From Pseudomonas marginalis (GTDB lineage Bacteria; Pseudomonadota; Gammaproteobacteria; Pseudomonadales; Pseudomonadaceae), in contig NZ_JALJWV010000001.1 in assembly GCF_024169655.1 (NCBI RefSeq), positions 2,237,001 to 2,301,000 on the forward strand: DNA of 64,000 nt, read 5' to 3'. Each line of letters starts with the position of its first letter. The first letter of the stretch is position 1. This document shows positions 54,110 through 63,108 of this stretch, in pieces. The position numbers were made by a program, and so were the translations under genes. The notes below the pieces were generated by a model. That model saw nothing but the letters and a program-made list of their open reading frames with translations. It was not told the DNA's origin and made no database searches.

Positions 54110-55608
54110 CCGCAGCGGCACTGCGCTTTGACGGCATCGGCAAAACCTTCCCCGGGGTCAAGGCGCTCGACAGCATCAGTTTCACTGCCCACCCGGGGCA
54201 GGTCCACGCGCTGATGGGCGAGAACGGCGCGGGCAAGTCGACGCTGCTGAAAATCCTCGGCGGCGCCTACATCCCGAGCAGCGGCAGCGTGCAGATCGGC
54301 GCGCAGACCATGGCCTTCAAATGCGCGGCCGACAGCATCGCCAGCGGCGTCGCGGTGATCCACCAGGAACTGCATCTGGTGCCGGAAATGAGCGTCGCCG
54401 AGAACCTGTTCCTCGGGCATTTGCCGGCGCGCTTCGGCGTGGTCAACCGCCGGCGGCTGCGCGAGCAGGCGCTGGCCTGCCTCAAGGGTCTGGCCGATGA
54501 AATCGACCCGCAGGAGAAGCTCGGCCGCCTGTCCCTGGGCCAGCGCCAACTGGTGGAAATTGCCAAGGCGCTGTCGCGTGGCGCGCATGTGATCGCTTTC
54601 GATGAACCGACCAGCAGCCTGTCGGCCCGCGAGATCGACCGGCTGATGGCGATCATCACGCGCCTGCGCGACGAGGGCAAAGTGGTGCTGTACGTGTCCC
54701 ACCGCATGGAAGAAGTGTTCCGCATCTGCGACGCGGTGACGGTGTTCAAGGACGGCCGCTACGTGCGCACCTTCGACGACATGAGCGCGCTGACCCACGA
54801 CCAACTGGTCACCTGCATGGTCGGTCGCGATATCCAGGACATCTACGACTACCGCCCGCGGGAGCACGGTGACGTGGCGCTCAAGGTCGACGGTTTGCTC
54901 GGCCCAGGCCTGCGCGAGCCGATCAGTTTTGACGTGCGCAAGGGCGAGATCCTTGGCCTGTTCGGCTTGGTCGGCGCCGGGCGCACCGAGCTGTTTCGCC
55001 TGCTCAGCGGCTTGCAGCGCGCCACGGCGGGGCAGTTGGAACTGTGCGGCGAAAGCCTGAACCTGCGCTCACCCCGCGACGCCATCGCCGCCGGCGTGCT
55101 GCTGTGCCCGGAGGACCGCAAGAAGGAGGGCATCATCCCGCTGTCCAGCGTGGCCGAGAACATCAACATCAGCGCGCGCGGCGCCCATTCCCGGTTCGGC
55201 TGGCTGCTGCGCGAGGGCTGGGAGCAGGGCAACGCCGGCCGGCAAATCAGCGCGATGAAGGTCAAGACCCCAAGCGCCGAGCAGAAAATCATGTACCTGT
55301 CCGGCGGCAATCAGCAGAAGGCCATTCTCGGCCGCTGGCTGTCGATGCCGATGAAGGTGCTGCTGCTGGACGAGCCGACGCGGGGCATCGACATCGGCGC
55401 CAAGTCGGAGATCTACCAGATCATCCATGACCTCGCGGCCAGCGGTATCGCGGTGATTGTGGTGTCCAGCGACCTGATGGAGGTGATGGGGATTTCTGAC
55501 CGCATTCTGGTGCTGTGCGAAGGCACTTTGCGCGGCGAACAACGGCGCGAACACGCCACTGAATCCAACTTGCTGCAACTGGCCTTGCCGCGTGGCCTGG
55601 CGAACTGA
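54106..55608 (+). CDS. araG: L-arabinose ABC transporter, double-ATPase AraG
   Basis: 500 residues from ATG 54106. The first cassette has Walker A GENGAGKST, signature LSLGQRQLVEIAKAL and Walker B VIAFDEPTSSL. The second has degenerate Walker A GLVGAGRTE, signature LSGGNQQKAILGRWL and VLLLDEPTRGID. This asymmetry is normal for sugar ABC ATPases. Confidence 0.93.
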   Translation: MTAAALRFDGIGKTFPGVKALDSISFTAHPGQVHALMGENGAGKSTLLKILGGAYIPSSGSVQIGAQTMAFKCAADSIASGVAVIHQELHLVPEMSVAENLFLGHLPARFGVVNRRRLREQALACLKGLADEIDPQEKLGRLSLGQRQLVEIAKALSRGAHVIAFDEPTSSLSAREIDRLMAIITRLRDEGKVVLYVSHRMEEVFRICDAVTVFKDGRYVRTFDDMSALTHDQLVTCMVGRDIQDIYDYRPREHGDVALKVDGLLGPGLREPISFDVRKGEILGLFGLVGAGRTELFRLLSGLQRATAGQLELCGESLNLRSPRDAIAAGVLLCPEDRKKEGIIPLSSVAENINISARGAHSRFGWLLREGWEQGNAGRQISAMKVKTPSAEQKIMYLSGGNQQKAILGRWLSMPMKVLLLDEPTRGIDIGAKSEIYQIIHDLAASGIAVIVVSSDLMEVMGISDRILVLCEGTLRGEQRREHATESNLLQLALPRGLAN

Positions 55609-55617
55609 GAGACGATT

Positions 55618-56586
55618 ATGACGACCCAACACAACGCGTTGCCGACGGCACGCAAACCCTTGGATATGCGCGCGCTGCTCGACAACTGGGCGATGTTGCT
55701 CGCGGCACTGGGGATTTTTCTGCTGTGTGCCTTGCTGATCGACAACTTCCTCTCGCCGCTGAACATGCGCGGGCTGGGCCTGGCGATTTCCACGGTGGGC
55801 ATTGCCGCCTGCACCATGCTGTTCTGCCTGGCGTCGGGGCACTTCGACTTGTCGGTGGGCTCGGTGATCGCCTGCGCCGGTGTGGTCGCGGCGATTGTGA
55901 TGCGTGACACCGACAGCGTCCTGCTCGGCATCGGCGCGGCGCTGCTGATGGGCCTGATTGTCGGGCTGATCAACGGCATCGTCATCGCCAAGCTGCGGGT
56001 CAATGCGCTGATCACCACCTTGGCGACCATGCAGATCGTGCGCGGCCTGGCCTATATCTTTGCCGACGGCAAGGCGGTGGGGGTGTCCCAGGATCAGTTC
56101 TTCGTGTTCGGCAACGGCCAGTTATTGGGCGTGCCGGTGCCGATCCTGATCACCATCGTCTGCTTCCTGTTCTTCGGCTGGCTGCTCAACTACACCACCT
56201 ACGGGCGCAACACCATGGCCATCGGCGGCAACCCGGAAGCCGCGTTGTTGGCCGGGGTCAACGTGGACCGCACGAAGATCCTGATCTTTGCCGTGCATGG
56301 CCTGATCGGCGCGTTGGCCGGGGTGATCCTCGCGTCACGCATGACCTCCGGCCAGCCGATGATCGGCCAGGGCTTCGAGCTGACGGTGATTTCCGCCTGC
56401 GTGCTGGGCGGGGTGTCGTTGAGTGGCGGCATCGGCATGATCCGCCATGTGATCGCCGGGGTGCTGATCCTGGCGATCATCGAGAATGCGATGAACCTGA
56501 AGAACATCGACACCTTCTACCAGTACGTGATCCGCGGTTCGATCCTGCTGCTGGCGGTGGTGATCGACCGCATGAAGCAACGCTGA
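55618..56586 (+). CDS. araH: L-arabinose ABC transporter, permease AraH
   Basis: 322 residues with 8-10 membrane helices; CLASGHFDLSVGSVIACAGVVAA and NTMAIGGNPEAALLAGVNVDRTKILIF are AraH/RbsC-type blocks. Nine bases behind araG; last gene of the importer. Confidence 0.93.
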   Translation: MTTQHNALPTARKPLDMRALLDNWAMLLAALGIFLLCALLIDNFLSPLNMRGLGLAISTVGIAACTMLFCLASGHFDLSVGSVIACAGVVAAIVMRDTDSVLLGIGAALLMGLIVGLINGIVIAKLRVNALITTLATMQIVRGLAYIFADGKAVGVSQDQFFVFGNGQLLGVPVPILITIVCFLFFGWLLNYTTYGRNTMAIGGNPEAALLAGVNVDRTKILIFAVHGLIGALAGVILASRMTSGQPMIGQGFELTVISACVLGGVSLSGGIGMIRHVIAGVLILAIIENAMNLKNIDTFYQYVIRGSILLLAVVIDRMKQR

Positions 56587-56601
56587 GCACCTTCCTCGGC
56601 A

Positions 56602-57390
56602 TTAGCGGAAGAACTCGCCGGGAGTGGCGTCGAATTGTTGGCGAAACGCGTTGATAAACGCCGACGTGGATTCATACCCACACGCCAACGCCACATCCGT
56701 CACCCGCTCGCCTTGCTCCAGGGCGGGCAGGGCGCTGAGCAGGCGCAAGCGCTGGCGCCAGGCGCGGAAGGTCAGCCCGGTGTCACGCAAAAACAGGCGG
56801 CTGAGGGTTTTCTCGCTGACCGCCAGCTTGCGGCTCCAATCCCCCAGGGTCGTGGGTTGCTCCGGGTGCAGGTTCAAGCTGCGATAGATCTGCCGCAAGC
56901 GCGGGTCCAGGGGCAACGGCAGCATCAAATCGACCTGGGGCGCCGCCGCCAGTTGGTCCAGTATCACCTGGGCGAGCCTGCCGTCCGGTCCCGCTTCGGC
57001 ATATTCCACCGGCAGTTCACTGAAGCGGCGGATCAACTCGCGCAACAAACTGCTCACCGCCAACACCTGGCAACGTTCGTCCGCCCACCCAGTGACGCTG
57101 CAATCCAGGTACAGGCTGCGCATCTCCGTGTGCGGCGAGCTGTAGACCCGATGCGGCATGCCCGCCGGAATCCACACTGCGCGCTGCGGCGGCGCGACGA
57201 AGCGGCCGACGCTGGTCTGAATCTCCAGCACCCCGGAAATCGCGTAGGACAACTGCACCCACGGGTGGCTGTGCCGGCGGGTCAGGGCGCGGTTGGGCAA
57301 GGATTCGGTGCGCCCGTACACCGGGCGTGGCAGGCTGGAAAGCCCGGGCACGCTGCGGCGGACGGTCTTGTCATGTCCTTTAGGCGGCAT
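56602..57390 (-). CDS. AraC-family regulator with cupin domain (NimR-like)
   Basis: 262 residues. N-terminal cupin (RRHSHPWVQLSYAISGVLEIQTSVGRFVAPPQRAVWIPAGMPHRVYS) and C-terminal AraC helix-turn-helix pair (TLGDWSRKLAVSEKTLSRLFLRDTGLTFRAWRQRLRLLSAL, VTDVALACGYESTSAFINAFRQQFDATPGEFFR). It is divergent from the BASS transporter gene, which is its likely target; it faces away from the arabinose genes. Confidence 0.88.
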   Translation of the reverse strand: MPPKGHDKTVRRSVPGLSSLPRPVYGRTESLPNRALTRRHSHPWVQLSYAISGVLEIQTSVGRFVAPPQRAVWIPAGMPHRVYSSPHTEMRSLYLDCSVTGWADERCQVLAVSSLLRELIRRFSELPVEYAEAGPDGRLAQVILDQLAAAPQVDLMLPLPLDPRLRQIYRSLNLHPEQPTTLGDWSRKLAVSEKTLSRLFLRDTGLTFRAWRQRLRLLSALPALEQGERVTDVALACGYESTSAFINAFRQQFDATPGEFFR

Positions 57391-57475
57391 TTACTGGCTC
57401 ATTGGCGTTAGTCGGTAATAAAGCGTTACGTTAGAGTCGTGATGACGCTCTTGGCAACCCCGGAAGATCCTGCTT

Positions 57476-58474
57476 ATGACTCGCCCGCGCTTTCTGCCCG
57501 ACAATTTCACCCTGACCCTGATCGCCACGGTGGTCCTGGCGTCCTTGCTGCCCGCCAGCGGCCAGACCGCCGTGGCCTTCGGCTGGGTGACCAACCTGGC
57601 CATCGCGCTGTTGTTTTTCCTGCACGGCGCCAAGCTGTCGCGCCAGGCCATCGTTGCCGGGGCCGGTCACTGGCGCCTGCACCTGTTGGTGTTCAGCCTG
57701 ACCTTTGTGCTGTTCCCGCTGTTGGGCCTGGCGCTCAAGCCGCTGTTGTCGCCGCTGATCGGCAAAGACCTGTACATGGGCATGCTCTATCTGTGCGCGT
57801 TACCGGCCACGGTGCAGTCGGCGATTGCCTTTACGTCCCTGGCGCGCGGCAATATCCCGGCGGCGATTTGCAGCGCGGCGGCGTCGAGCCTGTTCGGGAT
57901 CTTCCTCACGCCGTTGCTGGTGACGCTGCTGCTGAATGTCCACGGCGAGAGCGGTTCGACCGTCGACGCCATGCTGAAAATCAGCGTGCAACTGCTGCTG
58001 CCGTTCATCGCCGGGCAGATCGCCCGCCGTTGGATCGGCGAGTGGGTCGGTCGCAACAAGGCCTGGCTGAAGTTCGTCGACCAGGGCTCGATCCTGTTGG
58101 TGGTCTACGGCGCGTTCAGCGAAGCGGTCATCCAAGGCATCTGGCAGCAGATTCCGCTGTGGGAACTGGGCGGCCTGGTGGTGGCCTGCTGCGTGTTGCT
58201 CGCTCTGGTATTGGTGGCGTCCACGCTGTTGGGCAAGGCCTTCGGCTTTAACCAGGAGGACCGCATCACCATCCTGTTCTGCGGTTCGAAGAAAAGCCTG
58301 GCCACCGGGGTGCCCATGGCCCAGGTGCTGTTCGCCGGGGCGACCATGGGCGTGTTGATCCTGCCGTTGATGCTGTTTCACCAGATCCAGTTGATGGTGT
58401 GTGCGGCGTTGGCGCAGCGTTATGCCCAGCGCCCGGAAAGCATTCCGGAACTGATGGGGCAGGTCGACCCGTGA
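57476..58474 (+). CDS. Bile acid:sodium symporter family transporter (YfeH-like)
   Basis: 332 residues, about ten hydrophobic helices. ALPATVQSAIAFTSLARGNIPAAICSAAASSLFGIFLTPLL and FCGSKKSLATGVPMAQVLF are BASS-family crossover regions. Substrate unknown; the family moves organic anions with Na+. Confidence 0.88.
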   Translation: MTRPRFLPDNFTLTLIATVVLASLLPASGQTAVAFGWVTNLAIALLFFLHGAKLSRQAIVAGAGHWRLHLLVFSLTFVLFPLLGLALKPLLSPLIGKDLYMGMLYLCALPATVQSAIAFTSLARGNIPAAICSAAASSLFGIFLTPLLVTLLLNVHGESGSTVDAMLKISVQLLLPFIAGQIARRWIGEWVGRNKAWLKFVDQGSILLVVYGAFSEAVIQGIWQQIPLWELGGLVVACCVLLALVLVASTLLGKAFGFNQEDRITILFCGSKKSLATGVPMAQVLFAGATMGVLILPLMLFHQIQLMVCAALAQRYAQRPESIPELMGQVDP

Positions 58475-58611
58475 GTGGGCTACGCTGATCCTGCCGAGGG
58501 CGATTTATCCCGGATGAGCGTCAACAGCCGAGCGAGAAACCTATAGAATGTTCGGCGGCGGCGCTTGTCCTGGGTGGCCGTTCGATCATCGTCAGAGTGC
58601 CTCGCCCTTCA

Positions 58612-59796
58612 ATGAGCCTTTCAACCGCAACGCCCCGTGCCAACTGGCAACCGGTCATCGCCCTCGCGCTGGCCGCCTTTGTGTTCAATACCACTGAATT
58701 TGTGCCCGTTGGCCTGCTCAGCGCCATCGGCGCCAGCTTCGACATGCCGATCGCCAGCGTCGGCCTGATGCTCACGATCTATGCCTGGATCGTGTCGCTG
58801 ACCTCACTACCGGTGATGCTGCTGACGCGCAATATCGAACGGCGCAAGCTGCTGATCGTGTTGTTCGGCCTGTTCATCGCCAGTCACATCCTCTCCAGCG
58901 TCGCCACCAGCTTTGGCCTGCTGATGGTCAGCCGGATCGGCATCGCCTTGTCCCACGCGTTGTTCTGGTCGATCACCGCGTCCCTCGCGGTACGCCTGGC
59001 GCCGGCTGGCAAACAAGTGCAAGCCCTCGGCCTGCTGGCCACCGGCACGTCGCTGGCGATGGTGTTGGGCATTCCCCTTGGTCGCCTGCTCGGCGAAGCG
59101 ATGGGCTGGCGCACCACGTTCCTGGTGATTGCGGCATTCGCCGCGGCCCTGGTGTTCTGGCTGGCGCGGACCTTACCGCTGTTGCCGAGCCAGAACTCCG
59201 GCTCCCTGCGCAGCCTGCCGCTGCTGTTCAAACGCCCGGCACTGGTGGCGCTCTACGTGCTCACCGCCATGGTGATCACTGCGCAATTCACCGCCTACAG
59301 CTATATCGAACCGTTTGTCGAACGCGTCGCCGGCCTGAGCGGTAACGTCGTGACCCTGTTCCTGCTGGTGTTCGGCGGTGCGGGCATCATCGGCTCGCTG
59401 TTGTTCAGCCTGGTACACCGGTTCAGCCCGCATCTGTTCGTGGTCGGCGCGGTGTTCCTGCTGGCCGCGTGCCTGGCACTGATGCTGCCGTTGAGCGGGG
59501 CCGAATCCTACCTCGTCGGCCTGAGCGTGTTCTGGGGCATGGCGATCATGGGCTTCGGCCTGGCCATGCAGTCCAAAGTCCTGGTGCTCGCGCCGGACGC
59601 CACCGACGTGGCCATGGCGATGTTCTCCGGGATCTACAACATCGGTATCGGCGGCGGCGCGTTGATGGGCAGTTGGGTCGGCAGCCACTTCGGCTTCGCC
59701 TGGATCGGCGCGGCGGGCGGGTTGTTGGCGGCGCTGGCGTTGATCGGCTATTGCCTGGCGATCCGGCGGTTTGGGCAGGGCGTCGCGCGCGACTAA
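58612..59796 (+). CDS. sotB: Sugar efflux transporter, MFS (SotB-like)
   Basis: 394 residues from [40 protein letters not shown], the DHA1 drug/sugar efflux signature. Twelve helices; [17 protein letters not shown] is the loop 2-3 motif. SotB exports arabinose and related sugars in enterobacteria, plausible beside an arabinose locus, though generic efflux is possible. Confidence 0.83.
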   Translation: MSLSTATPRANWQPVIALALAAFVFNTTEFVPVGLLSAIGASFDMPIASVGLMLTIYAWIVSLTSLPVMLLTRNIERRKLLIVLFGLFIASHILSSVATSFGLLMVSRIGIALSHALFWSITASLAVRLAPAGKQVQALGLLATGTSLAMVLGIPLGRLLGEAMGWRTTFLVIAAFAAALVFWLARTLPLLPSQNSGSLRSLPLLFKRPALVALYVLTAMVITAQFTAYSYIEPFVERVAGLSGNVVTLFLLVFGGAGIIGSLLFSLVHRFSPHLFVVGAVFLLAACLALMLPLSGAESYLVGLSVFWGMAIMGFGLAMQSKVLVLAPDATDVAMAMFSGIYNIGIGGGALMGSWVGSHFGFAWIGAAGGLLAALALIGYCLAIRRFGQGVARD

Positions 59797-59917
59797 AACC
59801 AGACAAATCTTACAAGGCGCCTTGACGCCCGTTGCTACCGTCACCCAGGACCTCCCACATCCTGTGGTGACGGCGATTGCCACGCCCTTCGAGCAGGGCC
59901 GTGGCGTTTGAAAAGCA

Positions 59918-60622
59918 ATGGAGTCGATTGTGCAAAAGCGTTTGACCGCAGAGTTTGCAGGTACCTTCTGGTTGACGTTCGGCGGGTGTGGCAGTGCCAT
60001 TCTGGCGGCGGCATTCCCGGAACTGGGGATCGGTTTTCTGGGCGTGTCCCTGGCGTTCGGGCTCACTGTACTGACCATGGCCTACGCGGTCGGCGGTGTC
60101 TCGGGCGGGCACTTCAACCCGGCGGTGACCATTGGCCTATGGGCCGGGCGCCGCATTCCCGGCGTCGATGTGCTGCCCTACATAGCCGCTCAGGTCGCGG
60201 GTGCGATCGTTGCCGCCGCCGCCCTGTTTGTGATTGCCAGCGGGCAGCCAGGCTTTGAAGTGGGTGGTTTTGCCGCCAACGGCTATGGCCCGCTGAGCCC
60301 TGGCCAGTTCGACATGAAGGCGGCGTTGCTGGCCGAACTGATCGCTACGTTCTTCTTTGTGCTGATCATCATGCGCGTGACCGCACCGGGCGCGGTTGCC
60401 GGCTTTGCGCCGATTGCCATCGGCCTGGCGCTGACCTTGATTCACCTGATCCTGATCCCCGTCACCAACACCTCGGTCAACCCCGCGCGCAGCACCGGGC
60501 CGGCGTTGTTCGCTGGCGTCGAGTACCTGGCGCAACTCTGGGCGTTCTGGCTGGCGCCGATTGCCGGTGGCGTGTTGGGTGCGTTGGCGGCGCGTGGGTT
60601 GGAGGAGCGCAGCCCGGTTTGA
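59918..60622 (+). CDS. aqpZ: Aquaporin Z
   Basis: 234 residues, six helices and both NPA motifs ([13 protein letters not shown] and [13 protein letters not shown]). AqpZ-type opening [25 protein letters not shown]. Selectivity-filter Arg follows the second NPA. Water channel of the inner membrane. Confidence 0.95.
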   Translation: MESIVQKRLTAEFAGTFWLTFGGCGSAILAAAFPELGIGFLGVSLAFGLTVLTMAYAVGGVSGGHFNPAVTIGLWAGRRIPGVDVLPYIAAQVAGAIVAAAALFVIASGQPGFEVGGFAANGYGPLSPGQFDMKAALLAELIATFFFVLIIMRVTAPGAVAGFAPIAIGLALTLIHLILIPVTNTSVNPARSTGPALFAGVEYLAQLWAFWLAPIAGGVLGALAARGLEERSPV

Positions 60623-60630
60623 ATCGAGAA

Positions 60631-60655
60631 CGGGGGAATCAAGCGCATTCCCCCG
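60631..60655. terminator. Hairpin downstream of aqpZ
   Basis: Nine-bp perfect stem CGGGGGAAT/ATTCCCCCG with a 7-base loop, 9 bp after the aqpZ stop. The downstream T-tract is missing, so it may be a weak or Rho-assisted terminator. Confidence 0.55.
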
Positions 60656-60724
60656 GCTAAAGGGTCCCTGTACGTTGCGAGAGACGGCGCTGGCGCCAAC
60701 GTGAAGACGCTGGCTTCCGCCGGT

Positions 60725-61449
60725 TCACGCCTGTTCCTCGCCTCGCAACTGCACGCTCATCGCATCGCAACTCTGCGCCCAGTCGCTCAGCCACTGCGGC
60801 ATGGGCGGCGAGGCTTCGTCCAACCCCAGTTCACGCAAAAAATCCGCCGGGGGCAGGGTGCCCTTGGCTGAGCGGAACAGCCCGCGCATCACCACCACGC
60901 CGACCACCCGACCTTTGCTGACGAAACGGTGCTCCATCAGGCTCCACTTGTGGTCCCAGCCGAGCATGCGGGTGTGTACCTCGAACACCTCGAATAACTT
61001 GAGCTCGCGGCGAAACTTGCCCCAGGTATCGCCCACGATCGGCAGCGCCTTGTTGCGCAGCGCCACGCGAAACGCGCCGGTGCGCAAGACAAAATCCATC
61101 CGCGCAACGTCCGCCAGGGAGAGATTGTGTTGAAAAAGTCCGGCTTGGTTCCCACGGCTGAAAAGTACACGTCTGAGATTGAAATCCTTACCTTCAGCAG
61201 AGGCTGCCTGACTCGGATTTCACGTAGCAGCGTGCAAAAAAGGTGTTTTCACCCATCAATATTCGAGCAGTTTTGGAAAACCGACTTTTTCAACAGAATC
61301 GAGAAGTAGCGGCCATTGGTGACATGCCGGTTGAGATCCAGGTCCAGCGGCCACACCCGCATGCGCACCACGGTGGTCGCCAGGCCATGGGCAGGTTTGC
61401 GCCAGGGGCGACGGCAGAGCATGTACAGCAATCGAAACCAGAGATTCAT
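60725..61449 (-). pseudogene. Acyl-CoA thioesterase-like gene split by a MITE
   Basis: The N-terminal part (61449 to about 61301) encodes MNLWFRLLYMLCRRPWRKP to LDLNRHVTNGRYFS. It then reads into the insert and stops after ILLKKSVFQNCSNIDG. The C-terminal part resumes at LADVARMDFVLRTGAFRVAL and runs to 60725 (QLRGEEQA). Removing 61123-61300 and one GAGA restores a continuous thioesterase/4HBT-like reading frame of about 180 residues (GRYFSLADVARMD). The hotdog-fold active region spans the break, so the gene is probably dead, unless the C-terminal fragment is translated from its internal ATG at 61099. Confidence 0.88.
61123..61300. mobile_element. 178-bp MITE inserted in the thioesterase gene
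   Basis: Terminal inverted repeats GATTGTGTTGAAAAAGTC (left) and GATTCTGTTGAAAAAGTC (right, inverted) differ at one of 18 positions. The flanking 4-bp duplication is GAGA (61119-61122, 61301-61304). It has no transposase, and only a 60-codon chance frame. The ends resemble those of full insertion sequences that must act in trans; no such element is in the window. Confidence 0.88.
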
Positions 61450-61557
61450 AGAGACGCCAAACAGTTAATCAGTGGCAGCACTGTAAGGGCGCCAAATCGG
61501 CTAAGGTAGGTGCGCAAATGACTTATTACATGCCAAAAGCGCAAAAAAGGTCCATGA

Positions 61558-62517
61558 ATGCACATTACCTTGCTCCTGGCCGATCACTGTTCCGCCGCCA
61601 GCGCCACCCTGGCCCTGGAAATGCTCAGCGCCGCCAACCTGTTTGCCGACAGCCCGCCCTTCGAGGTTGTGGTCGCGTCCCTGGACGGCCAGGCCGTGAA
61701 CGCCTGGGGCGGGCAGCGTCTGCAAGTGGACTGTTCGACCGCGCAGATCGGGCAGACCGAGCTGGTGTTGATCCCCGGCTTTCTCTTCACCTTGAAAGAG
61801 GCTTTGCCGACGTTTGCCGCCTTCGGCCCCTGGCTGCGCGAACAGCATGGGCGCGGCGCTGTGCTGGCTTCGATGTGTACCGCCGCCTTTGTGTTGGCTG
61901 AAGCCGGTGTACTGCAAGGCTTGCATGCCACCACCCACTGGGCCTTTGCCGAACTTTTCCGGCGACGCTACGCGGACGTGATCCTCGATGACGCGCAGAT
62001 GCTCTGCGAAGAAAACCGCGTGATTACCGGTGGTGGTGCGAGTGCGGCGATGGACCTGATGCTTCACCTGATCCGCCGCTTCGGCTCGCCGGAACTGGCT
62101 CACACTTGTGGCAAATACCTACTGATCGACACGGTGCGCACGGTGCAGTCGGTGTACGCCATGTGGTCGTTGCCCAAGAACCATGGCGACGCGCAGATAC
62201 TGCGCGTGCAGCATTGGCTGGAGCAGCACTGCGCCCAGACGCTGGCGATTGACGACGTGGCCGGGCGCTTTGGTTTTGGTGTGCGTAATTTCAAGCGGCG
62301 TTTCAAGGAAGCCACCGGTTATACACCGATCGCCTATGTGCAGACCCTGCGCCTGGAGCGCGCCAAGCAGATGCTGGAATCGACGCGCATGACCCTCGAA
62401 AGCATCACCTACGCGGTGGGCTATGAAGACAGCAACTCGTTTCGGCGCCTGTTTCAGCAGCGGGTGGGGATGCTGCCGGCGGCGTATCGCAAGCGATTTC
62501 AAGCCAACAACCGATGA
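61558..62517 (+). CDS. GlxA-family transcriptional regulator (DJ-1/PfpI + AraC)
   Basis: 319 residues with AAGG 7 bases upstream. The N-terminal DJ-1/PfpI-like domain (1-180) has the elbow LASMCTAAFVLAEAGVLQG with Cys and TTHWAF. The C-terminal AraC domain is DDVAGRFGFGVRNFKRRFKEATGYTPIAYVQTLRLERAKQML and ITYAVGYEDSNSFRRLFQQRVGMLPAAYRKRF. Relatives control amino acid, carnitine or choline catabolism. The target here is unknown; it is divergent from the broken thioesterase gene. Confidence 0.9.
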   Translation: MHITLLLADHCSAASATLALEMLSAANLFADSPPFEVVVASLDGQAVNAWGGQRLQVDCSTAQIGQTELVLIPGFLFTLKEALPTFAAFGPWLREQHGRGAVLASMCTAAFVLAEAGVLQGLHATTHWAFAELFRRRYADVILDDAQMLCEENRVITGGGASAAMDLMLHLIRRFGSPELAHTCGKYLLIDTVRTVQSVYAMWSLPKNHGDAQILRVQHWLEQHCAQTLAIDDVAGRFGFGVRNFKRRFKEATGYTPIAYVQTLRLERAKQMLESTRMTLESITYAVGYEDSNSFRRLFQQRVGMLPAAYRKRFQANNR

Positions 62518-62522
62518 GCAGA

Positions 62523-62552
62523 CGAAAAAAAACCGGCTGATCAGGCCGGTTT
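62523..62552 (-). terminator. Rho-independent terminator of the repeat-protein gene
   Basis: Stem AACCGGC/GCCGGTT with loop TGATCAG. On the minus strand it is followed by a run of eight T. It sits between the stop of the GlxA-type gene and the end of the convergent repeat-protein gene and may serve both. Confidence 0.75.
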
Positions 62553-62577
62553 GGGGTGTTCCGCAAACAGCGCGGGG

Positions 62578-62964
62578 TCAGGCGTTGTTGCTGTGCAGGC
62601 GATCAGCACCGCCTTCGGCCAGGCCACGTTCCTGCAGGCGATCAGCACCGCCTTCGGCCAGGCCACGTTCTTGCAGGCGATCAGCACCGCCTTCAGCCAG
62701 GCCACGTTCCTGCAGGCGATCAGCACCGCCTTCGGCCAGGCCACGTTCCTGCAGGCGATCAGCACCGCCTTCGGCCAGGCCACGTTCCTGCAGGCGATCA
62801 GCACCGCCTTCAGCGACACGGTTGCCTTGCAGGCGATCCGCACCACCTTCGGCGACGCGATTTTCGTTGAGGCGATCAGCGCCCCCTTCAGCGACGACAG
62901 GGTGGGCAAAAGCGTTTGCTGCAAGTACCGAGAAAGCGAGGCTAAGCAAGAGTTGGCGTTTCAT
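62578..62964 (-). CDS. Small exported protein of 13-residue tandem repeats
   Basis: 128 residues. A clear signal peptide (MKRQLLLSLAFSVLAANAFA) is followed by eight copies of a 13-residue unit with core VAEGGADRLQERG (variants NENR, QGNR), ending HSNNA. At DNA level the unit is 39 bp and nearly identical across the five central copies. Similar Pseudomonas proteins have been labelled phage infection protein, but no function can be read from the sequence. It has its own terminator at 62523-62552. Being single-repeat rich, charged and small, it is probably periplasmic or secreted and intrinsically disordered. Confidence 0.8.
   Translation of the reverse strand: MKRQLLLSLAFSVLAANAFAHPVVAEGGADRLNENRVAEGGADRLQGNRVAEGGADRLQERGLAEGGADRLQERGLAEGGADRLQERGLAEGGADRLQERGLAEGGADRLQERGLAEGGADRLHSNNA
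62590..62930. repeat. 39-bp coding tandem repeat, about 8 units
   Basis: In-frame repeat inside the exported-protein gene, plus-strand core GGCGATCAGCACCGCCTTC. Because 39 is divisible by three, all six frames stay open here, producing several false ORFs. Confidence 0.9.
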
Positions 62965-63073
62965 GAGAGTGTGCTCCGAGTGTTTGATTAGGGTGTTGCC
63001 TGGTGTGGGTTTGATGTTACGCGTTGCTATTTTTAAGAGAACTTCATTGGGTTAATGGTGACTATCGATGCCA

Positions 63074-63101
63074 GCGATAGCCCGTGTGGGCGGGCTATCG
63101 C
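63074..63101. terminator. Hairpin downstream of the pirin gene
   Basis: Eleven-bp perfect stem GCGATAGCCCG/CGGGCTATCGC with a 6-base loop, 8 bp beyond the pirin stop. No T-run follows, so its termination efficiency is uncertain. Confidence 0.55.
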
Positions 63102-63108
63102 GCAGCGG

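Noticed and set aside
56602..57390. AraC-type gene as the arabinose regulator
   Set aside because: Its cupin-AraC (NimR-like) layout and divergence from the BASS transporter point to that transporter; the GntR gene at 45429-46151 is the better arabinose candidate.
62423..63055. Open frames across the 39-bp repeats on both strands (for example 62551-62991)
   Set aside because: Repeat length is a multiple of three, so every frame stays open. Only the minus-strand frame at 62578-62964 has a signal peptide and terminator.
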